A stretch of DNA of 40,057 nt, taken from NCBI GenBank assembly GCA_947627225.1, contig CANQVB010000004.1:1-40057 (forward strand), given 5' to 3'. The stretch is from an uncultured Bacilli bacterium. Its GTDB lineage: Bacteria; Bacillota_I; Bacilli_A; RF39; UBA660. Positions 25,650-32,360 of the stretch are shown here, one piece after another. Positions within the stretch are counted from its first letter, which is position 1. Each line of letters begins with the position of its first letter. Made by a program: the position numbers and the translations under genes. The notes under the pieces were generated by a model. The model worked only from the letters and a program-made list of their open reading frames with translations, was not told the origin of the DNA and searched no databases.

Positions 25650-26644
25650 TAGTCTTCCTCCTGTTCTTTCAAGAGCTTTTTTAGTTCTGTTTCTACTTTT
25701 CCAATGGATGTGCCCTTGACTTTCGCAGCACCTCCGTTTTCATCTCCTCCACCACCAAAGTGAGAAAGAATCTTACCAACGTTTACTTTTCCAAGACTAC
25801 GACCACTGATTCCAATTGTCGCATCTTTTATTTTTCCAAGCACAAAAGTGGTTTCTATATCATTAAAGAAAAGAAGGGTATCTGCAATTCTTGCCAAGTC
25901 TTCTCGTCTATAAATAGTATAGGAACTTCCCTTTGAAATTGCAATGGTTTTATGGATTGTTTCAAGATTTGAAATGAGCTTTTGGCGCTCGATATATTCT
26001 TTTATATCTTGGCGCAGTAAATACTGAACTTTTTTAGGAGAGGCGCCTTGATTGGTTAAAAAATAAGCTGCATAATAGGTATCTTCTGTCGTTTTTAATG
26101 TAAAATTGTTCGTATCTAAAACAATACCTGAAAGAACGAGCGTACTGTAATATGGATCTAATTCAACTTGATATAATTCGATTAAATTCGCAATCATTTC
26201 ACAGGTACTAGAAACATCTTGGTCAATGATTTCTAGCGCAGCAGAAATAGAGCCTTTTCCCTTATCATGATGGTCTATAACGATCACTTGATCCGCATCA
26301 AAATAACGAAGAACGGTTTCATTTTGCAAGAGTTCCTTTTTATTTGTATCTACGATTAAAAGAAGATTTTTCTGCAGTCTAGGATAAAGATAATCTTGCA
26401 TACTATCTCCTTTTATGATAGGAAGGCACCCATCTAATTCTTGTAACACTTTCGCAACACCTTGTTCATTTTTTTTATCATCAATAATTAAAAAACAGTT
26501 TTTCTTTCTTTTATCTAGAATAGAGTAAAGTCCTATCGAACTTCCTAAAGCATCTAAATCTAAATCTTTATGTGCCATAATAAAAATTGTTTTTGCGTTT
26601 TTTATCTTTTTATCAATCTTTCTTTTTTCTTCAACAATTTTCAT
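25649..26644 (-). CDS. Stand-alone DHH-DHHA1 phosphodiesterase in the gdpP position
   Basis: 331 aa corresponding to the catalytic half of the c-di-AMP phosphodiesterase GdpP, without the N-terminal membrane helices, PAS and GGDEF-like domains (GdpP is about 650 aa). DHH metal motifs: AHKDLDLDA (H25, D29, D31), [15 protein letters not shown] (D124 H125 H126) and LDTNNF. The DHHA1 motif reads GGGGDENGG, with Asp301 where GdpP has His. It probably hydrolyses c-di-AMP or pApA like its relatives. The neighbours rplI and dnaB are those of true gdpP, so this is likely a domain loss, or a separate lineage, rather than a distant paralogue. The start overlaps nothing upstream; about 200 bp of non-coding sequence precede it, so the missing half is not hidden there. 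Confidence 0.83.
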   Translation of the reverse strand: MKIVEEKRKIDKKIKNAKTIFIMAHKDLDLDALGSSIGLYSILDKRKKNCFLIIDDKKNEQGVAKVLQELDGCLPIIKGDSMQDYLYPRLQKNLLLIVDTNKKELLQNETVLRYFDADQVIVIDHHDKGKGSISAALEIIDQDVSSTCEMIANLIELYQVELDPYYSTLVLSGIVLDTNNFTLKTTEDTYYAAYFLTNQGASPKKVQYLLRQDIKEYIERQKLISNLETIHKTIAISKGSSYTIYRREDLARIADTLLFFNDIETTFVLGKIKDATIGISGRSLGKVNVGKILSHFGGGGDENGGAAKVKGTSIGKVETELKKLLKEQEED

Positions 26645-26672
26645 AGATAGCCTCCTTGTTCAAGCTGATTTT

Positions 26673-26678
26673 ATTATA
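26673..26678 (-). promoter_or_regulatory. Likely -10 of the DHH-rplI-dnaB operon promoter
   Basis: Minus strand TATAAT 29 bp upstream of the start codon, with a weak TTTAAA about 17 bp before it. The 26679-26820 stretch between it and the rpsR terminator contains no gene. Confidence 0.5.
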
Positions 26679-26823
26679 CTATAAAGTTCTTTTTTTTTAA
26701 AGAAAAAGCACGGAATAAGCTATTATTTTTCTAGATACTTTATCCCAATCGCTTTTAAAATGCGAAAATCTTATATCTTCCATCAGATGAATGCGCATGT
26801 AACTTTGTTCTTTGACTGCCAAA

Positions 26824-26854
26824 CAAAAAAAGAACAATTTTTTCAATTATTCTT
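26824..26854 (-). terminator. rpsR terminator
   Basis: Minus strand: AAGAATAATT, loop GAAAA, AATTGTTCTT, then a run of T. 10-bp stem with one G-U pair, starting at the rpsR stop codon. It closes the rpsF-ssb-rpsR operon. Confidence 0.82.
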
Positions 26855-27068
26855 ATTTTGTATAGGGTAATAATCCAATTGCACGAGCTCGCTTAATTTG
26901 TCCTGCTACAAATCTTTGATGACGCGCACAATTTCCTGTAGCACGTCTTGGTAAAATTTTTCCTCTTTCATTGATATACTTTTTTAATGTTTCTACATCT
27001 TTATAATCAATTTGTTTTCCTGTACACATCAAGCAAACTTTTTTCTTCTTACGAAAATGTTCAGCCAT
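26853..27068 (-). CDS. rpsR: 30S ribosomal protein S18, zinc-binding type
   Basis: 71-aa S18, partner of S6 on the 30S platform. It keeps [28 protein letters not shown] and a [13 protein letters not shown] ending. Cys12, Cys15, Cys47 and His50 (CLMC ... NCARH) form the metal-binding set of the C+ version of S18, which many Bacilli have replaced. C+/C- exchange is known to follow zinc supply. It lies 15 bp after ssb. Confidence 0.97.
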   Translation of the reverse strand: MAEHFRKKKKVCLMCTGKQIDYKDVETLKKYINERGKILPRRATGNCARHQRFVAGQIKRARAIGLLPYTK

Positions 27069-27083
27069 CTGATTTCCTCCTTT

Positions 27084-27566
27084 TTAGAATGGTAATTCGT
27101 CATCATTAATTTCGATGCTTGACCCAAAATCCGCAAAAGGATTTTCGGATACATCTGTTGCTGGTGGTTCCTCTTTCTCAAAGTTAGAAAATGGATTTGC
27201 ATCTTCTGCATGCATTTCAGAGGAAGGCATCGTAGTTTGATCCGTTGTTCTTTTACTTCCAATAAACTCAATATTGTCAGCAACGACTTCTGTCACATAG
27301 TGCCGTTTTCCATCGTTTCCATCATAACTTCTAGATTGAATTCTTCCATCAATTGCAACTTGACTTCCTTGATGCAAGTAATTTTTTACATTTTCTGCCT
27401 GCTTTCTCCACACAACTATGTTGATAAAATCAGCTTGTCTTTCTCCGTTTTGCCCTGTAAAAGGACGATTCACTGCGATAGAAAAAGAGGCAACTGCCGT
27501 ATTACTTCCTGTATAACGAAGTTCTGGGTCTCTTGTTAATCTTCCGATTAAAAATACTTTATTCAT
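27084..27566 (-). CDS. ssb: Single-stranded DNA-binding protein SSB
   Basis: 160 aa from the ATG at 27566 (MNKVFLIGRLTRDPELRYTG), behind GAAGGAGTTATC; an in-frame Met 33 bases upstream is not needed. OB fold about 1-105 with WRKQAENVKNYLHQGSQVAI, a disordered tail, and the conserved tip DDELPF that docks repair and replication proteins. Middle gene of rpsF-ssb-rpsR. Confidence 0.97.
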   Translation of the reverse strand: MNKVFLIGRLTRDPELRYTGSNTAVASFSIAVNRPFTGQNGERQADFINIVVWRKQAENVKNYLHQGSQVAIDGRIQSRSYDGNDGKRHYVTEVVADNIEFIGSKRTTDQTTMPSSEMHAEDANPFSNFEKEEPPATDVSENPFADFGSSIEINDDELPF

Positions 27567-27579
27567 GATAACTCCTTCT

Positions 27580-27867
27580 TTATTCGTCTTTTTTAACAAC
27601 TAAATGACGAATGATTTTTTCATTGATTCTTGCAACACGTGAAAATTCATCAATTGCATCTTTTCCATTTTCAATTTCGTATAAGAAATAAAATCCTGTC
27701 TTATACTTTTTCATTTCATAAGCTAAGTCTTTTTGCCCCATGGCTTTTTCTTCTATGACTTTCGCACCCTTATCCGTTAAAACCTTCTTCATAGCTTCTG
27801 CTGTTTTTTTTATTTCAGCTTCTTCTAGGTCAGGTTTTACGATAAACATAATTTCATATTTGTTCAT
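27580..27867 (-). CDS. rpsF: 30S ribosomal protein S6
   Basis: 95 aa beginning MNKYEIMFIVKPDLEEAEIK, with the conserved KMDLAYEMKKY-like KDLAYEMKKYKTGFYFLYEI segment. Binds 16S rRNA with S18. First gene of the operon, 70 nt after its promoter, with a structured leader between. Shine-Dalgarno AGGAGGTGAAAAG. Confidence 0.97.
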   Translation of the reverse strand: MNKYEIMFIVKPDLEEAEIKKTAEAMKKVLTDKGAKVIEEKAMGQKDLAYEMKKYKTGFYFLYEIENGKDAIDEFSRVARINEKIIRHLVVKKDE

Positions 27868-27892
27868 CTTTTCACCTCCTCTTGGACATAAG

Positions 27893-27930
27893 GCTTACCT
27901 CAAAGTAAGCAAGGAGTATTTCAAATACTC
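27893..27930 (-). promoter_or_regulatory. rpsF leader hairpins
   Basis: Minus strand: two perfect adjacent stems, GAGTAT-TTGAA-ATACTC (27914-27930) and GCTTAC-TTTGAG-GTAAGC (27893-27910), between promoter and ribosome-binding site. Placement matches S6:S18 leader RNAs that repress rpsF in many bacteria; the characteristic CCG of that motif is not obvious here, so assignment is inference. Confidence 0.6.
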
Positions 27931-27936
27931 GCCAAT

Positions 27937-27965
27937 AGTATAACAAAGCTTTGGTTGTTTGTAAA
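27937..27965 (-). promoter_or_regulatory. rpsF-ssb-rpsR promoter
   Basis: Minus strand: TTTACA (27960-27965), 17-bp spacer, TATACT (27937-27942). The divergent promoter of the plus-strand gene begins 30 bp to the right, so both start from one short region. Confidence 0.85.
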
Positions 27966-27996
27966 TCTTTTTTTGCGCTAAACAGAAAAGAAAAAA

Positions 27997-28026
27997 TTGT
28001 CTCTTTATAAAGGTTTGTGCTACAAT
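27997..28026 (+). promoter_or_regulatory. Promoter of the plus-strand membrane protein gene
   Basis: TTGTCT (27997-28002), 18-bp spacer, extended -10 TGC-TACAAT (28021-28026). Start codon at 28057 follows AAGGAGGGTTT. Confidence 0.7.
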
Positions 28027-28056
28027 ACTATGTAATCAAGGAGGGTTTAGATTCTT

Positions 28057-29268
28057 ATGCAAAGTCTTTTAAAAGCGAAAGAACGATTAGAAAAAGAATG
28101 GAATGAAAATTGTAAAAAAATTGCTAGATTAGATGAAAAAATCTACATCATGCAACGTAATGCTTTTGAAGGGAGATTGACAATCAGTTTAGGCTTGTCT
28201 GTAATATCATGGGTCGTGACTATGTTTTTATTACCTATGATAATAAATTCTGGCATCATCCCTATTCACTTCATTGCGCCATTATCCATTGCTGTTCCTG
28301 CTTTGATAGGAATCATAGGAGAAACACTTTTATTCAAAGGCCAAGGGATTAAAAAAAGAATCGCAGCATTTTCCAAGTCTATCTCTCAAAAAGAAATAAT
28401 AGAAGAAACTGTAAAATATGAAATTGAAAGGGAAAAATTAAAAAGTTCAAATAAAGTTTTAAAACGGGTATGTACTCATTTAGAAGCAAAACAAAATGTG
28501 TTAAATTCCATATCTAATGAATATAACATCATGGAAAAAGAGAGTGATTCTATAGAAAAACTCAAACTAAATATTGAAAAATATAATGAAATTTTAGCTC
28601 AAAAGAAAAGGGATATCGATACGATTGCAACAAAAAAGGTATTAAAGGAAAGATTTGGGAGTATTCGAGAAAAATCTCAAAACATTATACTTTCAATCTT
28701 TGCCGGCGGGGGATTGATGCTTGCATATGATTTGCCCCTTGTGGCGATTAATGAATTTGGAAATAATATTCGATTGCAATCTAGTATATTAGGTATGTTA
28801 GCACCATTTGGAATTGGTGTCTGCGTTTGTGGAGGTTATCTTTTTAAAAGAGCAAAAGATTATGCTTATGCTTTTAGAAATATCAATAAAGAATTAGAAC
28901 ATGAGGCATTAAGTGAAACTACAAATGATAGTGAAAGAAAAATGGACAATAACAATATAGAATGCTTTGATATTGCATTAGAAAATGCTATCAATGATAC
29001 GTGTGCTGTAAGAATACAATTAGAAACTGAAAAACAGAAATTAAATCATAAAATTCAAAGTTCTGAAACACCAGATGCTATGGATGATTCCATGACAAAA
29101 GAAGATAGTAGTAAATTGGTTCGTGAGAAAAAGCCACTTATTAAAGAAGAATTACAATTCAAGAAAAGTTTTATGGAATCACAGGTAGAAAACGATGATA
29201 AATTGTTAGAGTCACCCCTTATACAAAAAACACGTGGCCCAAGATTAATAAAAAGGAAAACGCAATGA
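28057..29268 (+). CDS. Coiled-coil membrane protein with two helix pairs (unknown function)
   Basis: 403 aa, not recognised. A basic coiled-coil N-terminus (1-35) is followed by a hydrophobic pair (about 42-62 and 72-94). A long charged coiled coil (about 97-205) comes next, then a second hydrophobic pair (about 209-232 and 246-265) and a long charged tail ending in basic RGPRLIKRKTQ. The architecture suggests a cytoplasmic coiled coil held between two hairpins in the membrane. It is one of only two complete plus-strand genes in the window apart from the transposase-type ORFs' shadows, and has its own promoter and terminator. I cannot assign a function; membrane remodelling or cell-shape roles are only possible readings. 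Confidence 0.8.
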   Translation: MQSLLKAKERLEKEWNENCKKIARLDEKIYIMQRNAFEGRLTISLGLSVISWVVTMFLLPMIINSGIIPIHFIAPLSIAVPALIGIIGETLLFKGQGIKKRIAAFSKSISQKEIIEETVKYEIEREKLKSSNKVLKRVCTHLEAKQNVLNSISNEYNIMEKESDSIEKLKLNIEKYNEILAQKKRDIDTIATKKVLKERFGSIREKSQNIILSIFAGGGLMLAYDLPLVAINEFGNNIRLQSSILGMLAPFGIGVCVCGGYLFKRAKDYAYAFRNINKELEHEALSETTNDSERKMDNNNIECFDIALENAINDTCAVRIQLETEKQKLNHKIQSSETPDAMDDSMTKEDSSKLVREKKPLIKEELQFKKSFMESQVENDDKLLESPLIQKTRGPRLIKRKTQ

Positions 29269-29287
29269 TTTGTGTTTTCCCTTTTTT
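29255..29287 (+). terminator. Bidirectional terminator between convergent genes
   Basis: GGAAAACGCAA, loop TGAT, TTGTGTTTTCC (11-bp stem with one G-U) followed by CTTTTTT. The loop contains the plus-strand stop codon. On the minus strand the same stem is followed by TTTTTATT, so it also serves the convergent gene at 29296. Confidence 0.85.
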
Positions 29288-29295
29288 AAATAATT

Positions 29296-29865
29296 TTATT
29301 TTCTAGAAGTTTGATAAGGTTTTGTTTTTTGTAGAGTTACATTTTCTTGAGAATTTGCAGCAGTATCATTTCCCATAATTGCTTTTATTTCATCTGCCAT
29401 TTCTGCAACATAAGGTTCTTGCCATGGACAAAGTTTTAATTCTCCATCTTCTCTTTCTAGAATTTTTGTATTTAGAGCAACGGCTGCTCCCACTCTTACT
29501 TGTTCAGCTCCTTTTGCTTGGACAACTTTTTCTAGAAACTGGAGACTATCTTTTCTTTCTAGAATTCTTTCATCTTGAGCAACGGCTGCTCCAAGTCTTG
29601 CTTGATCAGTACCTGTTGCTTTTACAACTGTTTCAATTAGTGCCTCAGCTTGTGCCTTTCTTTGTCTTTGCATTTCTTCTCTATATGCATCTACAATTAT
29701 GTTTACAAACTCTAAGGCCATTTCTTTTGCATCTGGTCGCGTTTGTAATTCCTCAAGAAACATTGGAAGCTGTTCGCTGAATTCTTTCTGTTCCCTCATA
29801 ATCTTCTCGGATTGGACCAAGTATTCCTTTATCATATTTTTTTGTTCTTCTGTTAAATGACTCAT
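29296..29865 (-). CDS. Helical protein with two internal repeats (unknown function)
   Basis: 189 aa, not recognised, no signal peptide or membrane helix. The N-terminal 75 residues look helical and coiled (LTEEQKNMIKEYLVQSEKIM). Two copies of a repeat of about 32 residues follow: LIETVVKATGTDQARLGAAV ... ERILERKD and FLEKVVQAKGAEQVRVGAAV ... TKILERED. They differ by conservative changes, so they arose by duplication. The tail is polar. It has a consensus promoter (29898-29926) and its own terminator, and is convergent with the plus-strand membrane protein. The repeats resemble short HEAT-like helices, but this is only a shape argument. Confidence 0.75.
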   Translation of the reverse strand: MSHLTEEQKNMIKEYLVQSEKIMREQKEFSEQLPMFLEELQTRPDAKEMALEFVNIIVDAYREEMQRQRKAQAEALIETVVKATGTDQARLGAAVAQDERILERKDSLQFLEKVVQAKGAEQVRVGAAVALNTKILEREDGELKLCPWQEPYVAEMADEIKAIMGNDTAANSQENVTLQKTKPYQTSRK

Positions 29866-29897
29866 TCTTTTTTCCCCCTCTCATTTAACGTAGCTAA

Positions 29898-29926
29898 ATT
29901 ATACTACAATTTGCTTTATTTGTCAA
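29898..29926 (-). promoter_or_regulatory. Promoter of the repeat-containing helical protein
   Basis: Minus strand: TTGACA (29921-29926), 17-bp spacer, TATAAT (29898-29903). Both hexamers are perfect, so high expression is likely. GAGAGGGGGAAAAAAGA precedes the start. Confidence 0.88.
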
Positions 29927-29960
29927 ATACTATCTTTAAATATCTAACACCCGATCTTAT

Positions 29961-29985
29961 AAAAAAGAAGTTTTAATCTAAACTT
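29961..29985 (-). terminator. Terminator of the HEXXH gene
   Basis: Minus strand: AAGTTT, loop AGATTA, AAACTT followed by CTTTTTT. It begins at the stop codon of the upstream gene and closes the ychF transcript. Confidence 0.7.
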
Positions 29986-31055
29986 TATCTGTGTCCTTGC
30001 TTATATTCTTCCTTCGTGTTTTCTAAAATTTCTTGTCTCATTTCAAAGAGTGATTTTTTTAAATTGAAAGGTTCAAGCTCATAAAACGTAATGCCTAATG
30101 CTTCTACTATTTTTCCCTTTGTATCTTCTTTCATACTTTGTATAACTCTTTTTGTTTGTGTGGCATCTTCTTTTTGGATTAAATAATAAGCAAGCGCTGT
30201 TCCAAAGACATATTCCGCATAAGAAGACGGATTTACAAGTTTATTTTTCTTGTCTTTGTCCAAAATTACTTGGGCATCCAATTGGTATGTCCTTTCATCT
30301 GTTCTTATTTTTCCAAGATGATAACTTTCTTGATCAATCACACCTTCTTCTTGTTTTTTGAAAAGAAAGCAGGAAAAAATTATCAAGGATAGATTGTCTA
30401 TAATTGTTGCTTGATAACGTTCAAAAAGATGATTCATATATTCTTCTTGTGGTAGTCCATGTTCTCTTAAATACTTTAAAAAATCAAGTTCAAAATAAAT
30501 AGCATAAAATTCTTGGAGAAAAATTTCTTTTTCCTGCTCATTTTTCTTTTTATCTAAAATAACGGAATGAATATATTCGTGCAAGAGAATCATCAACATT
30601 CGATAACTTGTTTTTTCATTTTTAACGTCAATCAACGAAGAAGGTTGTGCTTGTATATTTACCCATTCATCTTTCTTGCATGTTTCTATTTCTTTTTTTA
30701 TACGCATAAATCCATCTTCTAGAATCTCTTCGCTTTCATCTTCTTGGTAGTGTATTTCGATTTGTCCATTTCTTAATTTTTTTATAAAATCTATGCGCAA
30801 ATCTTCTCCAATGTTCTCTAGATATTTTTCAATCAATGACATTCCCTCTATCAAATCAACTTTTTGAGATTGAAAATTATAAATCTTGAAAGAAAGGATT
30901 CTTCCTTCTTCATCGCAAAAAGGACTACATTTTCTTTGAATTTCATTAGACAAATCAAAAAAGTAAAAAAGATGATTACAATAAACAGTAGCTTGATGCT
31001 TTTCAAGGTATTCTTCTAAAATTTCATTCAAGGTAATATAATCTATTTTTTCCAT
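29985..31055 (-). CDS. Uncharacterised protein with a zinc-protease-like HEXXH motif
   Basis: 356 aa, not recognised by family. The striking element is LLHEYIHSVI (H159, E160, H163), the HEXXH pattern of zinc metallopeptidases, in a helical context. A possible third ligand is E182 or E189 in LQEFYAIYFEL about 20 residues later, as in gluzincins. No signal peptide or membrane helix, so it would act in the cytoplasm. It starts 15 bp after the ychF stop and is probably co-transcribed with it. Peptidase activity is inference from one motif. Confidence 0.7.
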   Translation of the reverse strand: MEKIDYITLNEILEEYLEKHQATVYCNHLFYFFDLSNEIQRKCSPFCDEEGRILSFKIYNFQSQKVDLIEGMSLIEKYLENIGEDLRIDFIKKLRNGQIEIHYQEDESEEILEDGFMRIKKEIETCKKDEWVNIQAQPSSLIDVKNEKTSYRMLMILLHEYIHSVILDKKKNEQEKEIFLQEFYAIYFELDFLKYLREHGLPQEEYMNHLFERYQATIIDNLSLIIFSCFLFKKQEEGVIDQESYHLGKIRTDERTYQLDAQVILDKDKKNKLVNPSSYAEYVFGTALAYYLIQKEDATQTKRVIQSMKEDTKGKIVEALGITFYELEPFNLKKSLFEMRQEILENTKEEYKQGHR

Positions 31056-31069
31056 AGTCTTTTCCTTTT

Positions 31070-32170
31070 TTATACATTAAAACGGAATAAACAAATATCT
31101 CCATCTTGCATTTCGTAATCTTTTCCTTCCAAGCGAACTTTTCCATTTTCTTTGACCTTTAATTCACTTCCAGCCTCTATTAAATCTTGATAGGACATCA
31201 CTTCTGCTTTAATAAATCCCTTTTCAAAGTCTGTATGAATAATTCCAGCACATTTCTTGGCATTCATTCCTTTGCGAAATGTCCAAGCTCTTACCTCGTC
31301 TTTTCCTACCGTAAAAAATGTAGCAAGACCTAATAAATCGTACGTTGCTTGAATCAATAAATCAAGCCCACTTTCAGAAATTCCATACATGGAAAGAAGT
31401 TCTTGTTGTTCTTCCTCTTCTAATTCACAAAGCTCTGCTTCTACCTTACAGCATAACGCTACCACTTTGGCATTTTCTTTCCTTGCATATTCTTCCACTT
31501 GTTTTACATATTCGTTTTTTTCTTTTCCAAGTTCACTTTCTTCAATATTAGCTAAGTAAATAATGGGTTTTTTTGTTAAGAACTGAAACCCTTTTAAACA
31601 TTCTTCCTCTTCTTCTGTAAAAGCAACCGTTCGAAGTGGCTGATTTTCTTCTAACGCTTTCTTTGCCTTTTCCAGCGTTTCTAATTCCAATAAATCATTT
31701 TTATTCTTTGTCGTCCGCGCTTTTTTTCCTATTTTTTCTAAGCGATTTCCGATGCTTTCAAGATCTGCGATGGCAAGTTCTAAGTTAATGGTTTCAATAT
31801 CCCGAATAGGATCAATGGTGCCTTCTACATGTATAATATTACCGTTTTCAAAACACCGAACCACTTCTACAATGGCATCTGTTTCTCGAATATGAGATAA
31901 GAATTGATTTCCTAATCCTTCTCCTTTACTGGCACCTTTGACAAGACCTGCAATGTCTGTAAATTCATAACTTGTTGGAATCAATTTTGCAGGATGATAC
32001 ATTTCATTTAACTGATCTAGTCTTTTATCCTTAACCATAACCACACCAACATTGGGATCAATCGTTGCGAATGGATAATTCGCCGCTAAAATGTTTTGTT
32101 TGGTAATCGCATTAAAAAGGGTACTCTTCCCTACATTTGGTAATCCTACAATTCCTGCTTTTAAACTCAT
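31070..32170 (-). CDS. ychF: Redox/ribosome-associated GTPase (ATPase) YchF
   Basis: 366-aa Obg-family P-loop protein beginning MSLKAGIVGLPNVGKSTLFN; Walker A GLPNVGKS (8-15), switch FTDIAGLVKGASKGEGLGNQ, and the C-terminal TGS domain (AWTFRKGMNAKKCAGIIHTD, RLEGKDYEMQDGDI). YchF prefers ATP and binds ribosomes. In B. subtilis (yyaF) it also sits between spo0J and rpsF, supporting the origin-region synteny. Confidence 0.97.
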   Translation of the reverse strand: MSLKAGIVGLPNVGKSTLFNAITKQNILAANYPFATIDPNVGVVMVKDKRLDQLNEMYHPAKLIPTSYEFTDIAGLVKGASKGEGLGNQFLSHIRETDAIVEVVRCFENGNIIHVEGTIDPIRDIETINLELAIADLESIGNRLEKIGKKARTTKNKNDLLELETLEKAKKALEENQPLRTVAFTEEEEECLKGFQFLTKKPIIYLANIEESELGKEKNEYVKQVEEYARKENAKVVALCCKVEAELCELEEEEQQELLSMYGISESGLDLLIQATYDLLGLATFFTVGKDEVRAWTFRKGMNAKKCAGIIHTDFEKGFIKAEVMSYQDLIEAGSELKVKENGKVRLEGKDYEMQDGDICLFRFNV

Positions 32171-32197
32171 TCTAATTCCTCTTTTCTACATATACAT

Positions 32198-32203
32198 ATT
32201 ATA
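32198..32203 (-). promoter_or_regulatory. Likely -10 of the ychF promoter
   Basis: Minus strand TATAAT 28 bp upstream of the start codon; the hexamer at 17-bp spacing (GTACAC) is a poor -35. The sequence 32204-32330 holds nothing else I recognise. Confidence 0.5.
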
Positions 32204-32330
32204 ACAAATTCCCCTTGTTTGTGTACTTTTTCTTATTTGCTCTACATTTTCTTAGGAAACACGCAACAAGAACCGTTACCTTTTGATTTCTATATACAGT
32301 TATCTTTTTATGATATTTTGAACACGACTT

Positions 32331-32360
32331 AAAAAGTTTATCCTATAATGTAGGATAAAC
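32331..32360 (-). terminator. Terminator after the AbgT-type transporter gene
   Basis: Minus strand: GTTTATCCTA, loop CATTA, TAGGATAAAC followed by TTTTTAAG. Perfect 10-bp stem overlapping the stop codon at 32343. Confidence 0.87.

Noticed and set aside
27620-27650. CACGTG-containing parS-like sequence inside rpsF
   Set aside because: Only about 11 of 16 positions match the parS palindrome; no other good parS was seen in the window.
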